Part shown: piece by piece, positions 28,370 through 36,139 of the stretch
Position numbering within the stretch: position 1 is the first letter of the stretch
How the letters are laid out: every line of letters begins with the position of its first letter
Assembly: GCF_013376475.1 (NCBI RefSeq)
Contig: NZ_CP045508.1
Coordinates: 1,795,501 to 1,859,500, forward strand
Direction of reading: 5' to 3'
DNA from: Desulfolutivibrio sulfoxidireducens
Lineage (GTDB): Bacteria > Desulfobacterota > Desulfovibrionia > Desulfovibrionales > Desulfovibrionaceae
DNA: 64,000 bases
Notes under the pieces: model-generated
Database searches by the model: none
What the model saw: only the letters and a program-made list of their open reading frames with translations
Told to the model about the DNA's origin: nothing
Program-made: the position numbers and the translations under genes

Positions 28370-28621
28370 TTATTCCGCTCGCCACAAGGTCTGCACCGGG
28401 GTGAAGGCCGCTTCCAATTCCGGGCTTATGGAGATAACCGCCGTCACCCCGTCCCGGTCAAGGCGCACATGCGCGACCGGATCGAGTCCGGCCCGACTGG
28501 CCTCGTCTCCCCACCGGGCCATCTCCCGGAGCAGCATGTCCTCGAACTCCGGACGCGGTTCGCTCGGTCCGTCGAAGCTGGCCATGGCCACCCAGCCGTT
28601 TCCGTCAGTGTCTGCACTCAT
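28370..28621 (-). CDS. Small hypothetical protein after ubiX
   Basis: An 83-residue acidic protein (WVAMASFDGPSEPRPEFEDM, HVRLDRDGVTAVISIS) with no membrane helix or recognised motif. Its ATG overlaps the ubiX stop (ATGA), so it is co-translated as the last gene of the ubiD-hicA-hicB-ubiX unit. Function unknown. Confidence 0.65.
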   Translation of the reverse strand: MSADTDGNGWVAMASFDGPSEPRPEFEDMLLREMARWGDEASRAGLDPVAHVRLDRDGVTAVISISPELEAAFTPVQTLWRAE

Positions 28622-29190
28622 TTTTCCTCCTCTTTCCAGCCCGTCATGAGGGTGTGCGCGATGCCCAGGCGGTCAAGGATCCGGGCCACCACAAAGGCCA
28701 CCAGGTCGTCGATGGTTTCGGGCCGGTGATAGAAGCCCGGGCAGGCCGGGATGATCTCGGCCCCGGCCTCGTGCGCCGCCAGCATGTTTGTAAGGTGCGT
28801 CCGGTTCAGAGGGGTCTCCCGGGGGACAAGGATCAGGGGGCGGCGTTCCTTCAGCGTCACGTCCGCGGCCCGGTGGATGAGGTTCGAGCCCAGGCCCGAG
28901 GCGATGGCCGCCAGGGAGGCCATGGAGCAGGGGCACACCACCATGCCCGCATGCCGCCAGGAGCCGCTGGCCGGCGGGGCGTCCAGGTCTTTTTGCCCGT
29001 AGCTGGCGTGGGCCATGGACGCGAGTTCGTCGGCCGTGACCTCGGACTCCAGGGACAGCACCAGCTTCGCCGCGTCGGACAGGATCAGGTGCGGCTCAAC
29101 GTCCGGGGCCCGGGCCAGTTCCCGGGCCAGGGCCACGGCGTAGGGCATGCCGCTGGCCCCGGTTACGGCCAGGACCACGCGGCGGGTCAT
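28618..29190 (-). CDS. ubiX: Flavin prenyltransferase UbiX
   Basis: A 190-residue flavoprotein that attaches a prenyl group to FMN, giving the prenyl-FMN cofactor of UbiD decarboxylases. Motifs: VLAVTGASGMPYAVALAREL, the CPCSMASLAAIASG loop that binds FMN and phosphate, RAADVTLKERRPLILVPRETP and an IIPACPGFYHRPETIDDLV tail (cores cited). ATG at 29190 is chosen; upstream in-frame codons would run into hicB. It lies two genes downstream of ubiD, with hicA and hicB between. Confidence 0.95.
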   Translation of the reverse strand: MTRRVVLAVTGASGMPYAVALARELARAPDVEPHLILSDAAKLVLSLESEVTADELASMAHASYGQKDLDAPPASGSWRHAGMVVCPCSMASLAAIASGLGSNLIHRAADVTLKERRPLILVPRETPLNRTHLTNMLAAHEAGAEIIPACPGFYHRPETIDDLVAFVVARILDRLGIAHTLMTGWKEEEK

Positions 29191-29236
29191 GGCCGCCGCC
29201 CCCATACGGCGGGAATGGCCAGGGAGTGCGGGCTCC

Positions 29237-29458
29237 TCACGCGCAGCCTCCAACCCATTCGGGCATGGGGATGTCGATGGTGGTCATCTGTCCGCCGGGC
29301 TCGAAGGGCACATCCAGGCTGAGCATGTCCCTGGCGCCCTGGCGCAGGGATTCAAGCAGTTCCTCCCTGGTCCGTTCCTGGGCGTTGACGCCGGGCAGGT
29401 CCACCAGCCAGCCGATCCACCAGCCGTCCGTTTTTTTGATGATTGCACGGTACTTCAT
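29237..29458 (-). CDS. hicB: HicB-family antitoxin
   Basis: A 73-residue protein of the short HicB type: a partial RNase H-like fold (YRAIIKKTDGWWIGWLVDLPG, ARDMLSLDVP) in which VDLPGVNAQERTREELLESL is typical. HicB neutralises HicA. It begins three bases after the hicA stop. The C-terminus lacks an evident DNA-binding HTH, so autoregulation would have to occur in another way. Confidence 0.85.
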   Translation of the reverse strand: MKYRAIIKKTDGWWIGWLVDLPGVNAQERTREELLESLRQGARDMLSLDVPFEPGGQMTTIDIPMPEWVGGCA

Positions 29459-29461
29459 AGC

Positions 29462-29644
29462 TTACCTCGGGAAATCGATGTCCAGATCCCTGCAAATTTT
29501 ACGTGCCAGTTCATCCACGATTTCCGTATGTCGTGGAATCTGGGTCCGAAACCGGCCGCGAGCGAAGATGCTGTGCCGTCCGCCTTCACGAACAAGGGCC
29601 GCACCCTGGCGAAGCAGGTATTGTATGAGCTCACGGCGCTTCAC
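29462..29644 (-). CDS. hicA: HicA-family mRNA interferase toxin
   Basis: A 60-residue double-stranded-RNA-binding-fold toxin: (M)KRRELIQYLLRQGAALVREG, the catalytic GGRHSIFARG (family GSHxxF-type His), and a C-terminal IPRHTEIVDELARKICRDL. GTG at 29644 is the only start compatible with HicA length; it lies eight bases from the ubiD stop. HicA cleaves mRNA when unneutralised. The position between ubiD and ubiX, on the same strand, means the toxin is read through from ubiD. Confidence 0.85.
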   Translation of the reverse strand: MKRRELIQYLLRQGAALVREGGRHSIFARGRFRTQIPRHTEIVDELARKICRDLDIDFPR

Positions 29645-29652
29645 GGCAACCT

Positions 29653-31098
29653 CTACAACCCCAATTCGCCCCACACCGCGTCGATGCGGGCCACAACCTC
29701 GGGGGACATGCGCAAGGACGCCGGCCAGGGCCGGTGATGCCCGTCCTCGGGACCCTTCTTGGTGGCGTCGATGCCCATCTTGCCGCCGTAGAAGGCCAGG
29801 GGCGAGGCGTGGTCCAGGGCGTCCAGGGGGCCATCCACCATGACCACGTCGCGCCTGGGGTCCACATTGTTGCCAAGCCGCCACAACACTTCAGAGGTAT
29901 TCTGCACGTTGACGTTTTTGTCCACGACCACGATGATCTTGGTGAACATCATCTGGCCCATGCCCCACAGGGCGTACATGACCTTCTTGGCCTGCCCCGG
30001 ATAGCGCTTGTCGATGGAGACGAAGCACAGGTTGTGGAAGACCCCCTCAAGGGGCAGGCTCATGTCCATGATTTCCGGCAACTGCTTTTTTATCAGGGGC
30101 AGGAAGAGCCGCTCCGTGGTCTTGCCCATGAAGCAGTCCTCCATGGGCGGCGGGCCGACCAGGGTGGCCGGATAGATGGCGTCCCGGCGGTGGGTAAGCG
30201 CGGTCACGTGGAAGACCGGATAGTCGTCGGCCAGGGAATAGTAGCCCGTGTGGTCGCCGAAGGGACCCTCGCGGCGACGTTCTTTGGGCTCCACATACCC
30301 CTCCAGCACGAACTGGGCATTGGCCGGGACCTCGATGTCCACGGTCTTGCATTTGACCAGCTCCACCGGAGAGCGGCGCAGAAACCCGGCGAAGAGCATC
30401 TCGTCCAGTTCGTCGGGCAGGGGGGCCGTGGCCGCATAGGTCACGGCCGGGTCCGGGCCGATGCACACGGCCATCTCCAGGCGTTTGCCCAGCTTTTCGG
30501 CCAGGTGGTAGTGGTAGGCCCCGCCCTTGTGCCGGTGCCAGTGCATGCCCGTGGTCTTTTTGTCGAAGACCTGCATGCGGTACATGCCCAGGTTGCGTTT
30601 GCCGGTCTCGGGGTTCTTGGTGATGACGCCGGGAAGGGTGATGAACGGTCCGGCGTCCCCGGGCCAGGTGGTCAGGACGGGCATGATGGACAGGTCCACG
30701 TCGTCGCCCGTGAGCACCACCTCCTGGCACGGCCCCGAGCCCACCTCCTTGGGAAAGATGTTGGCCATGCGGGCCAGCTTGGGCAACAGCTTGAGCTTTT
30801 TAATGATCCCGGTGGGCTTTTCGATCTCCAAAAACTCGGTGATCTCGCTGGCCAAAGCCTCCAGGCTCTCGCACGACAGGGCCATGTGCATGCGCGTGTA
30901 GGACCCAAACGCGTTGGTCAGCACCGGAAACCGGCTGTTCCCGACGTTTTCGAACAACAGGGCCGGGCCGAATTTCTTGCTGACCCGGTCCGTGATCTCG
31001 GCCACCTCCAGGTAGGGGTCGAGCCTGGTTGCGATGCGCCGCAGTTCGCCCTTTTTTTCCAGTTCCCGGAGAAATTCCTGCAAGTCCTTGTATGCCAT
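29653..31098 (-). CDS. ubiD: UbiD-family prenyl-FMN-dependent decarboxylase
   Basis: A 481-residue decarboxylase, normal UbiD length, that uses prenyl-FMN, Mn and K. It starts MAYKDLQEFLRELEKKGELR and contains PVLTTWPGDAGPFITLP, GMYRMQVFDKKTTGMHWHRHKGG (prFMN/metal His region), EGPFGDHTGYYS with the catalytic Glu nearby, and KNVNVQNTSEVLWRLGNNVDPRRD (core). ATG at 31098 has GAGG upstream. In Desulfovibrio-type organisms a UbiD is expected in the futalosine menaquinone route; that assignment is inference. Confidence 0.95.
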   Translation of the reverse strand: MAYKDLQEFLRELEKKGELRRIATRLDPYLEVAEITDRVSKKFGPALLFENVGNSRFPVLTNAFGSYTRMHMALSCESLEALASEITEFLEIEKPTGIIKKLKLLPKLARMANIFPKEVGSGPCQEVVLTGDDVDLSIMPVLTTWPGDAGPFITLPGVITKNPETGKRNLGMYRMQVFDKKTTGMHWHRHKGGAYHYHLAEKLGKRLEMAVCIGPDPAVTYAATAPLPDELDEMLFAGFLRRSPVELVKCKTVDIEVPANAQFVLEGYVEPKERRREGPFGDHTGYYSLADDYPVFHVTALTHRRDAIYPATLVGPPPMEDCFMGKTTERLFLPLIKKQLPEIMDMSLPLEGVFHNLCFVSIDKRYPGQAKKVMYALWGMGQMMFTKIIVVVDKNVNVQNTSEVLWRLGNNVDPRRDVVMVDGPLDALDHASPLAFYGGKMGIDATKKGPEDGHHRPWPASLRMSPEVVARIDAVWGELGL

Positions 31099-31207
31099 GC
31101 GATTATGCCTCGAAAAGATGGTTGCGCGAAAAAGGGAAGGGCCGGGCTGGACCCGTCTCTTCCTGGAAACAGGTATGTTTTTTCGGGAAAAAAGGAAATA
31201 TTCCCGC

Positions 31208-31223
31208 CCGTGGCGCGCCACGG
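31208..31223. promoter_or_regulatory. 16-bp perfect palindrome upstream of ubiD
   Basis: CCGTGGCGCGCCACGG is fully self-complementary and lies in the 154-base gap between the cNMP-binding gene and ubiD, about 110 bases before the ubiD start. It could be an operator for a symmetric regulator or a hairpin. Confidence 0.4.
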
Positions 31224-31252
31224 AAACATGAAACGACTTCCGAATCCGGCCG

Positions 31253-31750
31253 CTACAGATACCGCAAAAGCCTGGAACTGGTGTGGCGCAGTCGAAAACT
31301 GATGAGCCGGGCGATGTTCATGGCCATCTTGAGCGCCAGGGACTTGTTTTCGCGGCTTAAGCGGTCGAAGGCCTCCCGGCTGAGGACCAGGAGTCGGGTA
31401 TCCTCGGCGGCCAGGGCCGTGGCCGATCTCGGGCGTCCCTCCACCAGGGCCATCTCCCCGAAGGCCCGCCCCGGGCCCAGCCGGACCAGGAACTTGGTGG
31501 AATACTCGTCGTCGTGTTCGTGCTTGACGATCTCCACCACGCCGTCAAGGACCACTGTCATGTAGTCGCTGGTGTCGCCCTCGCTGAAAATGGTCGCGTG
31601 TTTCGGGAACTCGAGGATGGTCATGTAGTCGGACAGGGCCTGAATGTCCGGCCAGGTCAGGTCCCTGGCCCAGGCTGATTCGTCGAGCATCTCGCAGATC
31701 CTGCGGCCGATCTCGGGCGTAAGAAGCAGTTCGCCGACGGCTTCCGGCAT
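31253..31750 (-). CDS. Cyclic-nucleotide-binding domain protein without DNA-binding domain
   Basis: A 165-residue protein. Residues about 30-150 form a Crp-like cNMP-binding beta-roll, with the phosphate-binding cassette GPGRAFGEMALVEGRPRSATALA and LVLSREAFDRL. After the C helix (NKSLALKMAMNIARLISFRLR) the protein ends, so the Crp helix-turn-helix is missing. It would act as a nucleotide-sensing regulator of protein partners, not as a transcription factor. It lies downstream of the flagellar genes on the same strand. Confidence 0.85.
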   Translation of the reverse strand: MPEAVGELLLTPEIGRRICEMLDESAWARDLTWPDIQALSDYMTILEFPKHATIFSEGDTSDYMTVVLDGVVEIVKHEHDDEYSTKFLVRLGPGRAFGEMALVEGRPRSATALAAEDTRLLVLSREAFDRLSRENKSLALKMAMNIARLISFRLRHTSSRLLRYL

Positions 31751-31797
31751 GGTGGCGTTCCTTCGCGTCCGGACGGCACGCGTGTTTGCGTTTTTCA

Positions 31798-32643
31798 CTA
31801 CACCCGAAGGTTCACCCCCGTAAAGCTTCCGGGCCTCGGGGCCACAAGCCCGGCCAGAAGGGAGGGCTCGCCCGGATCCAGAACGCGTGGCCTGGCCAGG
31901 AGTTCCAGGCGGACCCTTTTTCGACCCATGGCCAGGCTGTCCGGGAGAAGGCCGTCCCGGGGCAGTTCCCCGGGGTATTGGGCGGACACCAGGCACCGGG
32001 CGGTTCCCCCGGCCACGAGGGCCTTGACCCGAACCAGCTCCGGACCGGCCAGCCGGAAGGCCAGGAGGATTTCCCGGATCCCCCCCGCCTCCTCGACGCC
32101 CAGAAACAGCTCGTGTTCCGTGGCCCCTGGCGGATACCACGGGGCATACAGAAAGCGGCCGGTCGTCCGGATCACGGCCAGGGTGTTGATGTCCCGGACC
32201 AGGCGCGCCACACGGGAAAAGGCGGCCCAGGCCGGGGCGTCTTTCCGCAATCGGGACAGGAAACTGGCCTTGAGCGCGGCCAGATTGTCCCCGGGAGGCC
32301 AGGAGTGGGGGGGGAGGCCGACCAGGTCGGGCGGACGCGCCTCCAACTCCGCCCGAGCGGCCCGGAAGCCGCGGGTGAGGATGTCCGCCTGGCGGGGGTC
32401 CGTTTCCGGCGAGGCCTGTCCCGGTCGCGGAAGTTCGCGCAGGACCACCACCGGGGAGAGCTGCGCGATGAAAAAGGAAAGGACGGTCCCGGGCTGGGGA
32501 TCGGTGTCCGTCCTGGCCAACAGCTCATATCCGGAGATGTTCACCCAGGCGTGCTGGGCGTCGGGCCTGGAGAGCACCTTTCCGGCCACCCTCTCGCCGG
32601 CCCGAAAGGCCCGGCGGAACTGCTCCAAATCGCGGCTGGCCAT
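31798..32643 (-). CDS. Unknown protein in flagellar gene cluster
   Basis: A 281-residue protein with no membrane segment. The N-terminus (FRAGERVAGKVLSRPDAQHAWVNISGYEL, core GKVLSRPDAQHAWV) forms a beta-rich stretch somewhat like the FliK-associated or PilZ-like beta domains; the rest is Leu/Arg/Pro-rich without known motifs. Its position after flagellar genes suggests motility, but I cannot name it. Confidence 0.65.
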   Translation of the reverse strand: MASRDLEQFRRAFRAGERVAGKVLSRPDAQHAWVNISGYELLARTDTDPQPGTVLSFFIAQLSPVVVLRELPRPGQASPETDPRQADILTRGFRAARAELEARPPDLVGLPPHSWPPGDNLAALKASFLSRLRKDAPAWAAFSRVARLVRDINTLAVIRTTGRFLYAPWYPPGATEHELFLGVEEAGGIREILLAFRLAGPELVRVKALVAGGTARCLVSAQYPGELPRDGLLPDSLAMGRKRVRLELLARPRVLDPGEPSLLAGLVAPRPGSFTGVNLRV

Positions 32644-32733
32644 GGGTATGGCTTACGACGGCGGGGTGTTGTCGGGACAATGGGCGTGCTGCATCCGGGC
32701 TCTCCAGAATGGGGCGTGGCGAACCTCGCGGGG

Positions 32734-33153
32734 TCAGGATCCGGACTGCTCCAGGATCAGGCGTACCTCGTCCGGCGACAGGCCCGTGGATGTGGCCAGG
32801 GCGTCGATGGATTGCCCCTTTTTGTGGCCGTTGACAATGACCTGGCGCAAGAACTGCGGGGAACGGGAGATGTCTCTGGCCTGGCGCAGCAGTTTTTCCA
32901 GGTTCGCGCGGCGCTCTTCGAGTTTTTCGTCGAGTTTGATCAATTCGGCCTGGCGGCGTTTGAAGCTCGACACCAGTTCCTGTTCGAGCTGGGCATTGAC
33001 CCGAAGTTTTTCCAAAAGCTGTTCCTGGTTGTATTGCATCTTGTGCAACAGGCCCTCGGACCGGCGCAACCTGGAGAAGAAAAGGACCACGAGCGCCACA
33101 AGCGCCAGTTCGCTTACGGTGAGGAAGACAATCAGAAATTGTTCGGCGCTCAT
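32734..33153 (-). CDS. Membrane-anchored coiled-coil protein
   Basis: A 139-residue protein: N-terminal membrane helix (FLIVFLTVSELALVALVVLFF), a coiled coil from about residue 30 to 95, and a C-terminal small helical domain (KKGQSIDALATSTGLSPDEV) that resembles a helix-turn-helix of the kind found after coiled coils in flagellar-cluster proteins. ATG at 33153 is chosen at the membrane helix. Role unknown, likely motility because of its neighbours. Confidence 0.75.
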   Translation of the reverse strand: MSAEQFLIVFLTVSELALVALVVLFFSRLRRSEGLLHKMQYNQEQLLEKLRVNAQLEQELVSSFKRRQAELIKLDEKLEERRANLEKLLRQARDISRSPQFLRQVIVNGHKKGQSIDALATSTGLSPDEVRLILEQSGS

Positions 33154-33204
33154 GGGCGAACCTTGCGATGCGATCCCGGGATTCGTGGCGGAAGCGGGCG
33201 GGAT

Positions 33205-33309
33205 CCAGTGTCGTGTCCTCGAAATTCGGGCATGGGAATCTTGATGGCAATGCTGAAAAATAATAACTTCTTTAAAGAAATCGCTAAGTTCAAAGGAACG
33301 CAACCCTAG
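33205..33309 (-). repeat. Intergenic TIR element, copy C (flagellar cluster)
   Basis: A 105-bp member of the dispersed family. Plus-strand start CCAGTGTCGTGTCCTCGAAA is nearly identical to copy B. The other end, CTAGGGTTGCGTTCC on the minus strand, overlaps the TAG stop of the 105-residue gene at 33306. The core carries the palindrome TTCTTTAAAGAA and is AT-rich. Confidence 0.75.
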
Positions 33310-33623
33310 ATCTTGGCATCGATGATGTTCCCGGTCCAGGGGGTGACGTGGGTCGGGGCGGTCTCTTCCTCTTCCGGACGGGCCTGGGCGTGACGTTTGG
33401 GAAGGGGATGCCGCTGCCGACGGTCCTGGTGGTTTTCGTCCTTGATGGACTCCGCCCCATCCTGTTCCTCGACCTTCGGGACCTGCGTCTGCTCCTCGCG
33501 CATGGCTATCTGGGCCAGGTCCGTGGCCGCGGCCTGCTGGACCGTGGGTTGGATCACCTCGGCATGGGCCACGTTTTGGGCATAGGGCATGACCTGGATG
33601 ATGGTGGTCAGATTGATGGACAT
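33306..33623 (-). CDS. Small charged protein downstream of fliL
   Basis: A 105-residue hydrophilic protein (MSINLTTIIQVMPYAQNVAH start, then Gln/Glu/Asp-rich, then a His/Arg-rich stretch). It starts one base from the fliL stop on the same strand, so it is translated with fliL. The sequence looks largely disordered. No family recognised. Its stop lies in repeat copy C. Confidence 0.7.
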   Translation of the reverse strand: MSINLTTIIQVMPYAQNVAHAEVIQPTVQQAAATDLAQIAMREEQTQVPKVEEQDGAESIKDENHQDRRQRHPLPKRHAQARPEEEETAPTHVTPWTGNIIDAKI

Positions 33624-33624
33624 G

Positions 33625-34353
33625 TCATTTCACCACATATTCCTCGATGAGCAGGTTCTGGATCTGTTCCTCCCCCAAGAACTGGTTCATCACCGACATG
33701 AGGTCCTGCTTGAGGGCCTCGGCGTTTTTCTTGTCGTCCAGATAGATTAGTTGTTTGTTTTTGAGATAATAATACACGGCATCCCTGAGCGCCACCGCAT
33801 TCCGCTTGAGTTCCTTTTCGAGCTCCTCGCTTTTGGCCACGGTGGAAAATTTGAGGGAGAGCAGGAATGCCTCGCCTTTTTCATTCGTTTGTTCGACGAG
33901 AAAGTGGTCCAGGACCACGACGGCCTCTTTTTCCTCCGCTGGTGGAGGGGAGTGTTCCGGCTCCGGCGCTTCTTCCTCGGCCGTTTCCTCCACAGGCGGG
34001 GGGAGAGCTTCCTCCTTGGAAATAAGCAAGAAATAGGCCGCCAAACCCAGAATCAGAAGCAGAATCCCGGCCCCGCCGAAAATGACTATTTTTTTCTTCC
34101 ACCAGACCGTCGCGGGCAAGCCAGTGGCCGGCGGAGGGGGGGCCTCGGGGGCCGGGGGGGGCGCCTCCTCCTTCTCGTCCTCGAGAAACGGGGCATCGTC
34201 GAGGTCAAGTTCGACCTTTTGCAGGGCCTTGGGCAGTTCGTCGCTCAGTTCGCTGTCGTCGAGCTTGGCTTTGGTCTGCAGATCCTCCGGATCGCCCGGG
34301 ACGGAACCGGACGATCCCGGGGGGGAGGGTTTGGTCTCGGATTTCTTGCTCAT
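33625..34353 (-). CDS. fliL: Flagellar basal-body protein FliL
   Basis: A 242-residue FliL with an unusually long acidic, Pro-rich cytoplasmic N-terminus (about 95 residues), a membrane helix (IVIFGGAGILLLILGLAAYFLL), a second Glu/Pro linker and a C-terminal periplasmic domain (FLLSLKFSTVAKSEELEKEL, ALRDAVYYYLKNKQ, ending EEYVVK). FliL surrounds the stator and supports torque. The extended linkers are distinctive; E. coli FliL is about 154 residues. Confidence 0.88.
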   Translation of the reverse strand: MSKKSETKPSPPGSSGSVPGDPEDLQTKAKLDDSELSDELPKALQKVELDLDDAPFLEDEKEEAPPPAPEAPPPPATGLPATVWWKKKIVIFGGAGILLLILGLAAYFLLISKEEALPPPVEETAEEEAPEPEHSPPPAEEKEAVVVLDHFLVEQTNEKGEAFLLSLKFSTVAKSEELEKELKRNAVALRDAVYYYLKNKQLIYLDDKKNAEALKQDLMSVMNQFLGEEQIQNLLIEEYVVK

Positions 34354-34362
34354 GGCCCGTCG

Positions 34363-34461
34363 CTCATGTCGTGTCCTTGAAAAACATGGTCGAATTCTTT
34401 TCCAAAAAGGAATGGAGAGTCTTCAAGTTCCGGAATGCGGATATCACGGACGCGACACTAG
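34363..34461 (-). repeat. Intergenic TIR element, copy D (fliA-fliL)
   Basis: A 99-bp copy. On the minus strand it opens CTAGTGTCGCGTCC and closes GGACACGACATGAG, matching inverted ends. The opening CTAG contains the fliA stop codon, and fliL starts ten bases beyond the other end. The interior includes TTCCTTTTTGGAA, a small dyad. Confidence 0.75.
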
Positions 34462-35252
34462 GATTCCTCGATGTCGAATTCGGATTTGAATTTGTGACGC
34501 AGCCGGGCCAGTGCCTGGGAATGCAACTGAGAGACCCGGCCCTCGGTGATGCCCATGACCTCCGAGGTCTCGCGCATGTTCAATTCCTCGCCGTAATACA
34601 GGGAGAGCACCAGCTTTTCCCGCGGCGTCAGATCGTCGATAAGCTTGGCCAGTTTGTCCACCAGTTCCTTGAATTCGGTGGACTTGTAGGGTTCGTTCTC
34701 GATCTGGTTTTTTTTGAACGAGGACAGGTTTTCCGTGATGGCGTCAAGGCTTATGCACAACTGGTTTTGCAGGGCCTCCAGGCTCAGGGAGACCTCCTGG
34801 ATGGTCAGTCCCGAGGCGTCGGCCAGGGTCTCGATGGAGGGCGACTCGCCATGCTCATGCTCCAGGCGGCGGATGACCTCTTCCAGGGCTCGGATGCGGT
34901 GGCGTTGCCCGCGGGAGAAACGGTCCATGCGCCGCAGCTCGTCGAGCATGGCCCCCTTGATGCGGTTCTCGGCGTAGGTGTCGAATTTGATGTTCAGTTC
35001 CGGGCGGAACCGTCCCAGGGCCTCGATGAGGCCCAGGGCCCCGGCGCTGATGAGTTCGCCGAGTTCCACGCTCTGGGGCAGCTTGGCCTTGAGCCGGAGC
35101 GCCAGAATCTTGATTTTGGGCGAAAAATGCTTGACGATCTCCTCGCGAGCGTGGAGATCGAAATCTTCCCAGGCGGTTTCCCCGGCCTCCAGCCTAAGCC
35201 ACGGGCTGTTCCTGGAAGAGGAGCTTTTTCCAGAAGAATTTGATGTTTCCAT
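34458..35252 (-). CDS. fliA: Flagellar sigma factor FliA (sigma-28)
   Basis: A 264-residue sigma-28 family factor with region 2 (AGALGLIEALGRFRPELNIKFDTYAENRIKGAMLDELRR, core IKFDTYAENRIKGAMLDELR), region 3, and region 4 HTH (LTPREKLVLSLYYGEEL ... ETSEVMGITEGRVSQLHSQA). It directs late flagellar and chemotaxis promoters. Its ATG lies 59 bases inside flhG; no internal alternative start fits, so translation is probably coupled. Its stop coincides with repeat copy D. Confidence 0.95.
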   Translation of the reverse strand: METSNSSGKSSSSRNSPWLRLEAGETAWEDFDLHAREEIVKHFSPKIKILALRLKAKLPQSVELGELISAGALGLIEALGRFRPELNIKFDTYAENRIKGAMLDELRRMDRFSRGQRHRIRALEEVIRRLEHEHGESPSIETLADASGLTIQEVSLSLEALQNQLCISLDAITENLSSFKKNQIENEPYKSTEFKELVDKLAKLIDDLTPREKLVLSLYYGEELNMRETSEVMGITEGRVSQLHSQALARLRHKFKSEFDIEES

Positions 35253-36051
35253 CGAGCGTGGCCGGGATGTCCCAGGTGGTTATGGTCCGGGCGATTTCCT
35301 CGATCTTTTTGCTGGCCGGGGCCTCGGGGCTCTCGGCGCAAAAGGGCTTTTGCCGGATGACAGCGGCCTTGACCGCCGGATCCTGGGGCACATATCCCGT
35401 AAAATCGAGGGAGATGCCGCGCAGGAAGTGGTCGCAGGCCTGGTAGAGTTTTTCGTAGACCATCTTTGCCGCCTTGACGCTTGGGGCCATGTTCACCACC
35501 ACCCGGAAGCGGTTCACGGCATGGTTGACATGCATGACCTTGATCAGGGCGTAGGCGTCGGTCAGGGATGTGGGCTCCGTGGTCAGGATCACCAGCCGCT
35601 CCCTGGCCGCCAGGTTGAAATAGATGACATTGTCGCTTATCCCCGCACCCGTGTCCACGATGAGATAGTCGATGCGGTTTTCCAGATAGTCCATGGCCTC
35701 GAGAAGCTCCAGCTTCTGCCCCGTGGACAGGGTCAGCATCTCGCTGACCCCGGAGGAGGCGGGCAGGATGGAAAATCCGTAGGGCGTCTGGCACAAAACG
35801 CGTTTGAGCGTCACGCCCTCGTGGAAGAGATGGAAGAGATTGAGCTTGGGGGACAGTCCCAAAAGCACGTCCACGTTGGCCAGCCCCAGATCCGCATCCA
35901 TGATCACCGTGCGCTTGCCCATGCGGCTTAGGCAATAGGCCAGATTGACCGAGATGTTGGTCTTGCCCACCCCCCCCTTGCCGGAGGTGACCGAAAAGAC
36001 CAGGGGAAGATCCGTACGTGTCGTCACGACCCGCACTCCACGCCGCGCCAA
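35194..36051 (-). CDS. flhG: Flagellar number regulator FlhG (FleN, MinD-like ATPase)
   Basis: A 285-residue MinD/ParA ATPase with the deviant Walker A GKGGVGKTNISVNLAY, MDADLGLANVDVLLGL, and IVDTGAGISDNV. FlhG counters FlhF and limits flagellar number. The last 59 bases overlap fliA. Upstream flhF is 88 bases away on the same strand. Together with FlhF it suggests polar flagellation. Confidence 0.93.
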   Translation of the reverse strand: MARRGVRVVTTRTDLPLVFSVTSGKGGVGKTNISVNLAYCLSRMGKRTVIMDADLGLANVDVLLGLSPKLNLFHLFHEGVTLKRVLCQTPYGFSILPASSGVSEMLTLSTGQKLELLEAMDYLENRIDYLIVDTGAGISDNVIYFNLAARERLVILTTEPTSLTDAYALIKVMHVNHAVNRFRVVVNMAPSVKAAKMVYEKLYQACDHFLRGISLDFTGYVPQDPAVKAAVIRQKPFCAESPEAPASKKIEEIARTITTWDIPATLDGNIKFFWKKLLFQEQPVA

Positions 36052-36139
36052 GCGACCTGCCTGATTTCGGAATCTCGAGCCTTTTTCATGACATCCTTCC
36101 CAAGGGGGCCACAGTGCTTTTTCTCATAACCGTCGCCAG

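Noticed and set aside
29462-29884. A longer 140-residue HicA-frame protein
   Set aside because: The first 80 residues overlap ubiD coding sequence and do not resemble HicA; the GTG at 29644 gives family length.
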